Below, in pieces: positions 52,711-61,853 of a stretch of 64,000 bases of DNA; the first letter of the stretch is position 1; the number at the start of each line of letters is the position of its first letter. The position numbers were made by a program, and so were the translations under genes. A model generated the notes under the pieces. The model saw only the letters and a list, made by a program, of their open reading frames with translations. It had not been told where the DNA came from and did not search any database. Location of the stretch: the NCBI GenBank assembly GCA_038205115.1, contig JBBRCE010000011.1, positions 1-64,000 of the forward strand, in the 5' to 3' direction. The stretch comes from JBBRCE01 sp038205115 (GTDB lineage Bacteria; Planctomycetota; Planctomycetia; Pirellulales; JBBRCE01).

Positions 52711-54225
52711 ATGCCGCTCAACGAACCACAGTTGTGGTCAGACGACGAACGTTGGCAAGTGCTGATGGACAGCGTAAAGGACTTTGGGATTTTTCTAATC
52801 GACTGCCAAGGCGATATTGCCACCTGGAGTTGTGGCGCCACGCGGTTGCTCGGATTTTCGAACGACGAAATCGTTGGCAAACCGTACCGCCTGATTTTTA
52901 CCGCGGAAGATCTGTCGAAGGACCAGCCCGACTTCGAACTGCGCGAAGCCCGCGAAAAAGGGCGCAGCGAGGACGAGCGCTGGCATCAGCGCCGCGACGG
53001 CACGCGATTTTGGGCCAGCGGTGTGGTTACGCCGCTTTGGTCCGCCACGGGCGACCTACGCGGCTACGCCAAAGTGCTGCGCGACATCACGGCTCGCAAA
53101 ATGTCTGAGTTGGCCACGGTGGAAGCCAACCGCGTCAAAGATGAGTTTCTCGCCATCCTCTCGCACGAATTTCGCAACCCGCTCGCCGCCATCTTGAGCG
53201 CTACCGAGCTGTTCAAGGCCGAAAGCCAATCGAACGAAACCGTCGAAGAGGCGGCAGCCGTCGTCGAACGCCAGGCGCGCACGTTGGTGCGCATGGTCGA
53301 CGACCTGCTGGACGTCTCGCGCATCAGCAGCGGAAAATTGCAACTCCAGCGGCAGCGCGTCGAATTGGGCGAGCTAGTAAGCCAAGCGCTCGAAGCTTCG
53401 CAACCCGCGATCACGTCGCGCGGCCACGTCGTTCATTTGAACGCTTCTACGGAAAAAATCTGGCTGGAGTGCGATCCAATTCGCATCTCACAAATGCTGG
53501 CCAATATCCTGGTCAACGCGGCAAAATACACCGAGCCCGGCGGGCAAATCACCGTCACCTCCAAACTCGAAGGCAACCAGGCGGTCGTTCGCGTTTTGGA
53601 CAACGGCTCGGGCATCATCTCAGAAATGCTTCCGCGAATTTTCGAACCGTTCGTGCAGGCAGACCGCTCCAGCGATCGGTCGAATGGCGGCCTAGGAATC
53701 GGCCTCTGCCTGGTGAAGCGGATTCTGGAAATGCACGGTGGCAAGGTGGAAGCGTTTAGTGAGGGAATCGGCAAGGGCAGCGAATTCGTCGTCACTCTGC
53801 CGGCGTCCGTGCAACAAACGCCGGAAACGAAATCGCCGCCAACCTCGGATTCCGCTGCCGCGACGGCCACCCTCAAAATCATCATTGCCGAAGACAACCC
53901 CGACACCGCACGCACTCTGGCCATCTTATTGCGGCGCTTCGGTCATCAGGTCACGACCGTCGCCACCGGTCCCGAGGCGCTCAAACAAGCCGAAGAACTC
54001 CTCCCGGACGTCATGATTGTCGACATCGGTTTGCCTGGCATGGACGGGCACAAAGTGGCCGAAATGATTCGCAGCCAGGAAAAAATGCGGGCGGTGCGGC
54101 TGATTGCCGTCACCGGATATGCGCAGGCCGAAGATCAAGACCGCGCGTATCAGGCCGGCTTCGATCATCACCTGGCCAAGCCGGTCGAATTTAAGATGCT
54201 GATCGATTTGCTGCATCGCAAATAG
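52711..54225 (+). CDS. soluble hybrid sensor histidine kinase (PAS-HisKA-HATPase-REC)
   Basis: A 504-residue hybrid kinase. The frame is open from 52357, but that part lacks homology, and ATG 52711 with AGGA upstream is preferred. A PAS domain (residues 15-130, with 'KDFGIFLIDCQGDI' and 'ATRLLGFSNDEIVGKPY') is followed by the H-box 'SHEFRNPLAAILSAT', N-box 'MLANILVNAAKY', G1 'LDNGSGI', G2 'GGLGIGLCLVK', and a receiver domain (about 385-500) with 'AEDNPDTA', the Asp in 'IVDIGLPGMDGHK' and the Lys in 'HLAKPVE'. No membrane helix. It has the same layout as the kinase at 42.4-44.2 kb but diverged sequence. It is 35 bp before the glycosidase gene. Confidence 0.92.
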   Translation: MPLNEPQLWSDDERWQVLMDSVKDFGIFLIDCQGDIATWSCGATRLLGFSNDEIVGKPYRLIFTAEDLSKDQPDFELREAREKGRSEDERWHQRRDGTRFWASGVVTPLWSATGDLRGYAKVLRDITARKMSELATVEANRVKDEFLAILSHEFRNPLAAILSATELFKAESQSNETVEEAAAVVERQARTLVRMVDDLLDVSRISSGKLQLQRQRVELGELVSQALEASQPAITSRGHVVHLNASTEKIWLECDPIRISQMLANILVNAAKYTEPGGQITVTSKLEGNQAVVRVLDNGSGIISEMLPRIFEPFVQADRSSDRSNGGLGIGLCLVKRILEMHGGKVEAFSEGIGKGSEFVVTLPASVQQTPETKSPPTSDSAAATATLKIIIAEDNPDTARTLAILLRRFGHQVTTVATGPEALKQAEELLPDVMIVDIGLPGMDGHKVAEMIRSQEKMRAVRLIAVTGYAQAEDQDRAYQAGFDHHLAKPVEFKMLIDLLHRK

Positions 54226-54260
54226 CCATCCATACAACCGATCAAAAAGATTCGTCGCTC

Positions 54261-57008
54261 ATGAAGACGCTGTTCGTTACGCCGGCGGTCCTGCTGGCCA
54301 TGTCGTGTCTGGCCAACACGTTTGCCGCCCAACCCGATTGGTTGCTGCGTGGCCAAAATTATCCAGCGACGGTGGCCGAAGTCGGCGATACGGTGGTCTT
54401 GGATAACGGCCTAGTCAAGCGAACAATTCGCACCAAAAACGGCAGCGGCACAATTGGCTTCGATAATCGCTTGACCGGCGAGCAATTGCTGCGTTCCGTG
54501 CGTCCCGAAGCGCTGCTGAACATCGACGGTACGGATTACGCCGTGGGCGGTTTGGTGGGCCAACCGATTCAGAACTATTTGAATCCCGATTGGCTCGCCA
54601 AGATGACGCCGCAGCCAAACGCGTTTGTGCTGGACCGCACCGAATTCGGTAAGACTCAACAGCGCTTTGCCTGGAAAAAGCGTCCAGAATGGATGCCCAA
54701 AGATTTGCCGTGGCCAGCGCCCGGCGTATCGGCCACGCTCTTCTATCGCGCTCCGGCCGAGGGCTTTGTCGGCGCCGCGCCCGCCCGCAAGGTGCTGTTG
54801 GCGGATGACTTCTTGCAGCAAAAACTCGATCCCGCCTGGACCGCCCATTACAGCAAAGCGCACGATCGTACTTCGTTCGAAAACGAAGGCAAAGTCGGCG
54901 AGATCATGGCGCTGCCGCAAACATTTGCCGCGGTCGAGCGCGACTTGCCCACCGGCACGCAAATCGTGCAATGCAAAATCGATCCCGGCACCGATCGAGG
55001 CGGCCTTTGGGGCCCGGGCATCGTTTTGATGTATCCCGAAAAAAATATCAAATTCAATCTGTTTGCAATCAAGCAGAAGTTTGCGGTCCTCGATGAGCCG
55101 GCCGAGAAATATCAGGACGGCAAATCGTATCTGTTGCGGATGCGAATCGTGCCTGGCGCCGTGTTCTGCGAATCGTCGCTGGACGGCAAGGCGTGGAGCC
55201 TGGTCCGCAAAGTCGATGTCGCAGGCACGCCACGGTCCGTGCGGTTAGGCAAAACCGGACGCGATGGCGCTCTCGTCGATAACGACAAACCGTCGGCCGA
55301 AAAAGCCGAACTCGGCCGCTGCAAATTCGACGAATTCCGCGCGTTTGGCGAGCAACTTCCGCCCACCGACAAAGGGCCAGTTGGCCTGCAGGTTGAAGTT
55401 CACTACGAACTGTTCGACGATCTGCCGCTGCTCAGCAAGTGGATTGTCGTTCGCAACGGCGGTGAGTCGACGGTGCGGGTGAAATCGTTTGTGGCGGAAA
55501 TGTTAGCCCTGACGGAATCGGAATCGACGGTCGACGAAAACACCACCTGGAATTATCCCAAGCTGCATGTCGAGACCGACTACGCCTTCGACTCGATGAA
55601 CATCCGCGGCGCCAACGCGGCGGTTTCCGTCGGCCCGGATCCGCAGTACAAGACGCAGGTCAATTACGGCCTGAAAACACCTTGTTTGCTGCAATGCAAG
55701 CCGCCGCTGGGGCCAGATTTATCGCTGTCGGCCGGCCAACAGTTCGAGTCGTTTCGCGTTTTCGAATTGGCCTTCGACTCGACGGACCGCGAGCGCAACG
55801 GCCTGGCCATGCGACGAATGTATCGCTGCATTTCGCCGTGGGTCACCGAAAATCCGATTCTGATGCACGTTCGTGACGCCAAGCCAGAAGCCGTGAAATT
55901 AGCCATCGACCAGTGCGCTGACGTCGGCTTCGAGATGGCCATTTTGACGTTCGGGAGCGGATTCAATTACGAAAATGCGGATCCCGTGTATCAGGCGAAA
56001 ATCAAGGAATTGGTCGACTACGGCAAGTCCAAAGGCGTCACGCTGGGCGGCTATTCGCTGCTGGCCAGCCGTAAGGCTGGCACTCCGCAGGATAACACGC
56101 AGGGCGTGCCGGCCCGGTTTGGCGTGATGCCCTGTTTGGGTGCGCAGTGGGGCATCGATTATCTCAAGCAACTGCAACATTTCATGGAAGTCAGCGGACT
56201 GGCTGTGCTTGAGCACGATGGTTCGTACCCCGGAGATCGCTGCGCCGCCACCAATCATCCCGGACATCATGGGCTGGAAGATTCGCAGTGGGTGCAATGG
56301 CGAGGCATCACCGATTTCTACAAAACGTGTCGCGCCCGTGGTGTGTATCTCAATATTCCCGACTGGTACTTCCTCAGCGGCGGCAGCAAGACCGGCATGG
56401 GCTATCGCGAAGTCAATTGGTCGTTGCCGCGTGAATATCAGGAAATCATCGAGCGGCAAAATATCTACGACGGCACTTGGGAAAAAACGCCCAGCATGGG
56501 CTGGATGTTTGTGCCGCTCACGCAATATCACGGCGGCGGCGCGGCTGCCACCATCGAACCGCTCAAAGATCATCTGCCGCATTACGATCTACGCATGGCC
56601 AACCTGTTTGGCGCCGGCGTGCAGGCCTGCTACCGAGGGCCACGGCTTTACGATGCGGATCAGACCCGAACGCAAGTTAAGAAGTGGGTCGATTTTTACA
56701 AAGCACACCGCCAAATTCTCGATGCCGACATCATCCACCTCCGCCGCGCGGACGGCCGCGATCTCGATTATTTCTTGCATGTCGATCCGCTCGGCAAAGA
56801 AAAGGGGTTGCTGATGATCTACAATCCCTTGCCCACGCCAGTAGCCAAAACGCTCTCGATTCCGCTCTACTACACTGGACTGACTGACTCGGCGAATGTT
56901 CGCAACGCCGACGGCGGCACAAAAGCCTATCCGTTGGATCGCGCCTATCACATCGACTTGCCGGTCGCGATTCCGAGCAACAGTTACAGTCATTTCGTGA
57001 TCCAGTAG
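54261..57008 (+). CDS. exported GH36-like glycosidase (alpha-galactosidase-like) with inserted beta-sandwich
   Basis: A 915-residue protein with a signal peptide ('LFVTPAVLLAMSCLANTFAAQ'). An N-terminal beta-sandwich begins 'VVLDNGLVKRTI'. Residues about 175-370 ('VLLADDFLQQKLDPAWTAHY' onward, with 'IVPGAVFCESSLDGKAWSLV') look like an inserted concanavalin/DUF1349-like carbohydrate-binding module. A TIM barrel follows with 'GFEMAILTFGSGFNYE' and the candidate nucleophile Asp in 'LAVLEHDGSYPGDR', then 'VYLNIPDWYFLSGG'. A C-terminal beta domain ends in 'SNSYSHFVIQ'. GH36-type clans use the barrel Asp as nucleophile. The exact family is uncertain. A hybrid kinase gene sits 35 bp upstream and may regulate it. 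Confidence 0.72.
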   Translation: MKTLFVTPAVLLAMSCLANTFAAQPDWLLRGQNYPATVAEVGDTVVLDNGLVKRTIRTKNGSGTIGFDNRLTGEQLLRSVRPEALLNIDGTDYAVGGLVGQPIQNYLNPDWLAKMTPQPNAFVLDRTEFGKTQQRFAWKKRPEWMPKDLPWPAPGVSATLFYRAPAEGFVGAAPARKVLLADDFLQQKLDPAWTAHYSKAHDRTSFENEGKVGEIMALPQTFAAVERDLPTGTQIVQCKIDPGTDRGGLWGPGIVLMYPEKNIKFNLFAIKQKFAVLDEPAEKYQDGKSYLLRMRIVPGAVFCESSLDGKAWSLVRKVDVAGTPRSVRLGKTGRDGALVDNDKPSAEKAELGRCKFDEFRAFGEQLPPTDKGPVGLQVEVHYELFDDLPLLSKWIVVRNGGESTVRVKSFVAEMLALTESESTVDENTTWNYPKLHVETDYAFDSMNIRGANAAVSVGPDPQYKTQVNYGLKTPCLLQCKPPLGPDLSLSAGQQFESFRVFELAFDSTDRERNGLAMRRMYRCISPWVTENPILMHVRDAKPEAVKLAIDQCADVGFEMAILTFGSGFNYENADPVYQAKIKELVDYGKSKGVTLGGYSLLASRKAGTPQDNTQGVPARFGVMPCLGAQWGIDYLKQLQHFMEVSGLAVLEHDGSYPGDRCAATNHPGHHGLEDSQWVQWRGITDFYKTCRARGVYLNIPDWYFLSGGSKTGMGYREVNWSLPREYQEIIERQNIYDGTWEKTPSMGWMFVPLTQYHGGGAAATIEPLKDHLPHYDLRMANLFGAGVQACYRGPRLYDADQTRTQVKKWVDFYKAHRQILDADIIHLRRADGRDLDYFLHVDPLGKEKGLLMIYNPLPTPVAKTLSIPLYYTGLTDSANVRNADGGTKAYPLDRAYHIDLPVAIPSNSYSHFVIQ

Positions 57009-57065
57009 CGCCGCTGGCGCTCCGCCTCTCGCGTGCTTGCCGCCGCAGTCACGGCCAACGCGATC

Positions 57066-57214
57066 GCGCATCTGTGCGAATAATCTGCGTTCATCTGCGT
57101 CACCTTGGTTGCCTGCTCGATCCAATCGCAGCAATAGCAACGAACTGGTGGCGATCTTTGCCGGCAGAACGTCACGATGACGCGGATGAACACAGATAAA
57201 CGCAGATGGGTCGC
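57066..57214. repeat. inverted repeat of the 'ATCTGCGTTCATCTGCGT' intergenic class
   Basis: The left arm 57066-57104 contains ATCTGCGTTCATCTGCGTCA. The right arm 57171-57214 contains GATGACGCGGATGAACACAG and AAACGCAGATGGG, the reverse complement with a few changes. The arms are about 66 bp apart. The wording is widespread in unrelated bacterial genomes and often yields false proteins with 'ICVHLR'-like peptides on the antisense strand. Here it lies 60 bp after the glycosidase stop and could fold as a long hairpin in the transcript. Confidence 0.75.
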
Positions 57215-58469
57215 AGATGGCAACTCCTGACGTCTCGCCATTTTTGCGCCGTTGACTTTTCATGGGAATGTAGTATACTGTTGTTCATATATCTCGCGGG
57301 CGGAAGGTCTGCCCAACGCGAGACAACGGATTTGAGGCCAACCCAGGGCTCTGACAACTCAGCGTGCAAAGGCGGGCACAACACCCGAGCGAAAAATCGA
57401 GTTCGAAGCATTCAAGGCAAGCTGCCTGAACGGCGTACTGCGTGTTAAGCGCAGCGCGTCCACTCCGCTTCTCCCTTCGCCCCGGTACTCCGGGGAGATG
57501 GGCCGGGGATGAGCGGCCGAGTTGACGATCTGTCAATTCGCGTGCGTTGTTACGCAAAGCGCTACGAACCTAGTTTTTCCGTCGGCAATTCGCCGGCATT
57601 TGCATGAGACTGGTTGCAAGAGATGTCGCGTGGATGGTTTGCTAGACAAAAGTAGATTCGCCGGTGCGCTGGCGAATCGAAATCGAACCGACACGCGGCC
57701 GCAGTAAATAGCCGAATCCCCGTTGAAGCTCTTTGACAACTTAACCGGCGGTCGCCTGCGCCTATGCAAGCCTGGCGACCGCTCACACACTCCGATTTGC
57801 AAACATGCGATTCGGCGCGCAGCGCTTTGCGCTTGCGCGCCGCTGGCAGAACGTTCGCAATGTTGCCCGCTCGTTGTCGCCCTGGCCGACCGTAGCCGAC
57901 GCAGCCTGCGACGGTGGATCGGACGCTTGGCGCTGGGTCAGCGAATGGTTTGCCGTTCGGGATGATTGATAAGTCAGCGGCGGTTGAGCCCCAACTCAGC
58001 CGACGCTGGCAGCGTCGCCCACGACAGACTCGCCTCAGCGCGTACAAGCGTCATAAAATCGCAATCGCAATTCGGAGTGACGGGCCTGCGGTCCGCCCTG
58101 CGGCTGCGAAAAAAGTGCGTCCTGCGGGCGTTGTGTCCTCACTGTCCACCGCGATTATCGAGGTCAAAACCGTTGCCAAGTCGTTACCTGCAGCAACTTT
58201 GCAGTGCAGAAATCGCCCGCACTGGCGAAAAACTTTATCTCCCCACCGCCCCTCGTTTCGCTCCTCAGTCGCTTTCGACTTGTGGCTGGCGGTTTGGAAG
58301 CCGGACCCTACGATCGGCACAGCCTGCCGAAAAGGCCATTCGTTTGGCTGGAAATCGGCCGATTTTGACCTAGAATTAAGTGGCCGATTTTGAAAGAATG
58401 AGGCGGTTGGATGAGTTTTTTCCCTCCTCAATTTCGTAACGCCCTCCCGCCTGCCCCCGCTGCATTTCC

Positions 58470-58685
58470 ATGAGTTTTTCGGCCACGCAATCCGCTGACA
58501 TGGGCTCCTTGCCCGACCAATACAGCCATTGGCGGCTTGAGCGTCGCCAAGACGGCGCCGTTGTGGTCCGTGTTCCGTCGGGCAAATCGACCGCCGCGCC
58601 GCTGCCGGACGCTGTATTTGCATTTCGCGCTGGCGATCCTCAGTTCGGCTTTTGGGAAGGCCTGCTGCGGCAGCGTCAGAGCTAG
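58470..58685 (+). CDS. possible small protein, unknown
   Basis: A 71-residue open frame with codon choice like the neighbouring genes and a sensible composition ('DQYSHWRLERRQDGAVV', 'AVFAFRAGDPQFGFWEGLL'). The beginning faintly recalls the N-terminus of enoyl-CoA-hydratase-like enzymes, so it could also be a remnant. There is no ribosome-binding site before the ATG (or before the second ATG at 58500). Kept as tentative. Confidence 0.35.
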   Translation: MSFSATQSADMGSLPDQYSHWRLERRQDGAVVVRVPSGKSTAAPLPDAVFAFRAGDPQFGFWEGLLRQRQS

Positions 58686-58701
58686 CCGACGGGATGATCT
58701 T

Positions 58702-58791
58702 GCAGGACTACCTGCCGGATGATTTTGCTTTATCGCCTTGCGGATTGATTGGCAGGCTGACCTGCTGGGCCAATTTCGCAGGCTGACCTGC
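58702..58791. repeat. three GCAGG-N4-CCTGC palindromes
   Basis: GCAGG ACTA CCTGC at 58702-58715, GCAGG CTGA CCTGC at 58752-58765 and GCAGG CTGA CCTGC at 58778-58791. The second and third share a 14-base identical core and are 26 bp apart. They are short inverted repeats of unknown role, 300-400 bp before the DUF1549 gene. Confidence 0.7.
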
Positions 58792-59100
58792 TAGGAACCA
58801 CGTGGCAGGATTGCCATCCGGGCTTCTTCGCCGGATGCAGGTGCTGGCGAACATGTGCGCTCGTCCGGCCTTGCTGGCCGGTGCCGCTGAACCGCAAAAA
58901 TATTCCTTCGGGCGGTTTGACATTCGGCCGCGGCGCGCACTCGGGCGGCGAAAGAAAAAAAATAAATAATATCTTAAAAAAAGCTGGTCGGGTGACGTCA
59001 TTTAGATAGAATACACGCGGCCACCCGCCTCACGCAAATCGCTCCGGCGACGATCCCTCCCAGCGTTTACCTGCCCGCCTGTCTGACACACGGTGCTCTG

Positions 59101-61737
59101 ATGTCCCGCCTATCTGCGCCTGCGCGGTCGAGGACTTCGACTGCAATTTGTTTGACGTTTATGGTGAGCGTCGCTGGGCTGAGTCTAACTCGCGCCGCGG
59201 AATCGACGCCCGAGTTAGCGGTGAAGTCTGTCGCGGCCTCAGAACAGCCAGCGGCAGAATCTGCCGTGCATACGGCCGCCGCCGATCAAACGCCGGTCGC
59301 CGCGGTACGGCCGCGCATCGATCAGCGTTTTGCCGCCAACACGGACGAAGTGCCTGACTTTCGTCGACATGTGCTGCCAATGTTTGGCCGCTTGGGCTGC
59401 AATGGCCGCGCCTGCCACGGTTCGTTTCAAGGGCAAGGCGGTTTTCGGCTGTCGCTGTTCGGTTACGACTTCAAAGCAGATCACGACGCCATTTGCCAGG
59501 GCAAAGAGCCGCGTGTAAATCCCGCGGATCCCGCCGCCAGCTTGATCATCCAAAAGCCCAGCAAACAAGTCGATCACGAAGGTGGCCGACGATTTGCCGT
59601 CGACAGTTGGCAGTATCGCGTACTGTTGAGTTGGCTGCAGGCCGGCGCGAAAAGCATTGCCGCCGATGGTCCGGAGTTTGGGCGACTGGAAGTGCTGCCG
59701 CGGGAGGTTGTGTTTGCCAAGGCCGGCGAAACGCGGCAGATGACGGTCATTGCGCATTGGGCGGATGGATCGAGCGAGGATGTCACGCCAATCTGTCGCT
59801 ACCGCACCAACGATGATAGCATTTGCAAAGTCGATGAAAACGGACTGATCGTTTCGCTCGAAAAAGGTGATACGCACGTCGTCGCATTTTACGACAACGG
59901 TGTGCAGCCAATCTCCGTGTTGCTGCCGGTTTCCGACGCTGTCGGGCCAAAATATCCTCAGGTCGCCACACCCACAAAAGTCGATGAGCTGGTAGTCAAC
60001 AAGTTGCGCAAATTGGGCATCATTCCGGCCGATTTGGCTGACGACGCGGAATTTCTGCGGCGCGTAACGCTGGACATCACCGGCACGCTGCCCACAACTG
60101 CGGCTTTGGAAGCGTTTTTGGCCGACAGTTCGTCCGACAAGCGTGCCAAGCAGATCGACCTGCTGCTTGAGCGTCCCGCATATGCCGCCTGGTGGACGAC
60201 CAAGCTGTGCGATATTACGGGCAACTCATCGGCCAACTTGCAGAACAGCCAGCAGTACGTGCAAGACGGCGCTGCGCCGGCAATGCAATGGTACTCGTGG
60301 ATGAACAAGCGGGTCAAAGAAAACATGCCTTACGATCAAATCGTCGCTGGCATCGTCTTGGCGGTGAGCCGCGAACCGGGGCAGGACTACGAGCAATACT
60401 GTGAGAAAGCCACTTCGCTAGTTCACGATAATGGCGACGAATTCGCCAAGCGTGAGACCATGCCCTACTATTGGGCGCGGAAGAGCGTGCGAAAACCAGA
60501 CGACATGGCGCTGGGCTTTGCATATGCGTTTCTCGGCGTGCGGATGCAGTGCTCGCAATGCCACAAACATCCGTTCGATCAGTGGACCAAGCAAGACTTC
60601 GATCAGTTTGCCAACTTTTTCAACCGCATGGGCTACGGCGTTGCCCCCGATGGCAAAGAAAAATACAGCCAGCTCATCAGTGAGTTGGGTCTGAAAGAAA
60701 AGAAACAGCCCGAACAGAAGAAAGCCGTGGAAGCAGCCTTAGCGGCTGGTAAGTCATTACCGATGCAAGAAGTCTTCGTCGGCAATGCGGCCGCGCGTAA
60801 ACCGCTCGCGGCTGGCAAAGAAATCAAGGTCAAGTCGTCCGGCAAGCTGCCAAGTCCTGCCGCTTCCGCCAAGTTGCTCGGCGGCGATAAAATCGACCTC
60901 ACCGAATTGGCCGATCCGCGGCAGGCGCTGATGGACTGGATGCGACACGATCCGGAACGTTATTTCGCCCGCTCTTACGTCAACCGCGTGTGGGCCGGAT
61001 ATTTCAGCGTCGGCATTATCGAGCCAACCGACGATCTGAATCAGGCGAACCCGCCCAGCAACAAGGAACTACTGGATTACCTGACGCATGGTTTTGTCGA
61101 ACACCATTACGACATGAAGTGGCTTCATCGCGAAATTTGCAATAGCCGCGCGTATCAATCGAGCTGGAAATCCAATGCCACCAATCGCTGGGACACCCGC
61201 AATTACAGCCGTGCCATTCCGCGCCGGATGGCGGCCGAGGTCGCCTACGATGCGGTCGTGCAAGCCACGGCCAGCGATCAAGACATCGACCGCTTGCAGC
61301 AAGAAATGGCGGATCGCGCGATTGGCCCGGGCGTCGACGTGCCGCAAAAAGGTAAAAGCGCAAAAGGCAATTACGTTTTGACCGCGTTCGGCAAACCAAT
61401 CCGTGCCACGAATTGCGATTGCGAGCGTTCATCCGACCCGAGCTTACTGCAAACGATTTATCTCCGCAACGACAGTGAACTCTATGGCCTGATCGATCGC
61501 TCCAGCGGCTGGCTGCGGCAAGTTGCCCCGCCGGGCAAGCCCTCGGCGACCAAGCAACCCATCGCGCCCGAACTGTTGGCCCGGCAGGCATACATGCGCA
61601 CGTTGAGCCGACTGCCCAGCGACGAAGAAACGGCCAAGGCGGTGGAGTATTTGTCCGCCGCGGCGAATCCGACCAGCGGAGTTCGCGACTTGCTGTGGGC
61701 GCTTGTCAACACCAAGGAATTTATCGTCAACCACTAA
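59101..61737 (+). CDS. exported DUF1549/DUF1553 protein with cytochrome-like N-terminus and Ig-like domain
   Basis: An 878-residue planctomycete-type protein. After a signal region ('FMVSVAGLSLTRAAE') comes a cytochrome-c-like segment, 'LPMFGRLGCNGRACHGSFQG', with Cys-x4-Cys-His rather than the canonical Cys-x2-Cys-His, followed by a Big2-type Ig domain (about residues 198-282, 'LEVLPREVVFAKAGETRQM'). DUF1549 starts at 'VDELVVNKLRKLGIIP' and contains 'CSQCHKHPFDQW', a real heme-like Cys-x2-Cys-His. DUF1553 spans about 610-870 ('YFARSYVNRVWAGYF', 'REICNSRAYQ'). The pair with the following DUF1501 gene, 116 bp away, is a hallmark planctomycete unit, thought to act in exported polymer degradation. 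Confidence 0.93.
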   Translation: MSRLSAPARSRTSTAICLTFMVSVAGLSLTRAAESTPELAVKSVAASEQPAAESAVHTAAADQTPVAAVRPRIDQRFAANTDEVPDFRRHVLPMFGRLGCNGRACHGSFQGQGGFRLSLFGYDFKADHDAICQGKEPRVNPADPAASLIIQKPSKQVDHEGGRRFAVDSWQYRVLLSWLQAGAKSIAADGPEFGRLEVLPREVVFAKAGETRQMTVIAHWADGSSEDVTPICRYRTNDDSICKVDENGLIVSLEKGDTHVVAFYDNGVQPISVLLPVSDAVGPKYPQVATPTKVDELVVNKLRKLGIIPADLADDAEFLRRVTLDITGTLPTTAALEAFLADSSSDKRAKQIDLLLERPAYAAWWTTKLCDITGNSSANLQNSQQYVQDGAAPAMQWYSWMNKRVKENMPYDQIVAGIVLAVSREPGQDYEQYCEKATSLVHDNGDEFAKRETMPYYWARKSVRKPDDMALGFAYAFLGVRMQCSQCHKHPFDQWTKQDFDQFANFFNRMGYGVAPDGKEKYSQLISELGLKEKKQPEQKKAVEAALAAGKSLPMQEVFVGNAAARKPLAAGKEIKVKSSGKLPSPAASAKLLGGDKIDLTELADPRQALMDWMRHDPERYFARSYVNRVWAGYFSVGIIEPTDDLNQANPPSNKELLDYLTHGFVEHHYDMKWLHREICNSRAYQSSWKSNATNRWDTRNYSRAIPRRMAAEVAYDAVVQATASDQDIDRLQQEMADRAIGPGVDVPQKGKSAKGNYVLTAFGKPIRATNCDCERSSDPSLLQTIYLRNDSELYGLIDRSSGWLRQVAPPGKPSATKQPIAPELLARQAYMRTLSRLPSDEETAKAVEYLSAAANPTSGVRDLLWALVNTKEFIVNH

Positions 61738-61853
61738 CGCCGGTCGTGCTTCGCCGTGGCAACGCGGCCGGCAATGACTTGCGGTGATGTCCAGCTTCGC
61801 TTCCGATTTCCCACCTCAGCGGCTACGTCAACTTTTATTCAAGGTGTCTGATC

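Larger units (their letters stand above)
57009..59100. other. 2.1-kb stretch with repeats and few gene-like signals
   Basis: Between the glycosidase and the DUF1549 gene. It contains an inverted repeat near 57.1 kb, GCAGG-N4-CCTGC palindromes near 58.7 kb and one plausible small gene at 58470. The part at about 57430-58460 has short frames on all strands with no consistent codon pattern or homology. An A-rich run at about 58958-58982 and a TAGAAT at 59007-59012 may be part of the DUF1549 promoter. Confidence 0.55.

Noticed and set aside
57172..57411. short minus-strand protein with 'ICVYLCSSASS'-like residues
   Set aside because: This peptide type is generated by the widespread intergenic 'ATCTGCGTTCATCTGCGT' repeat and is not a real gene.
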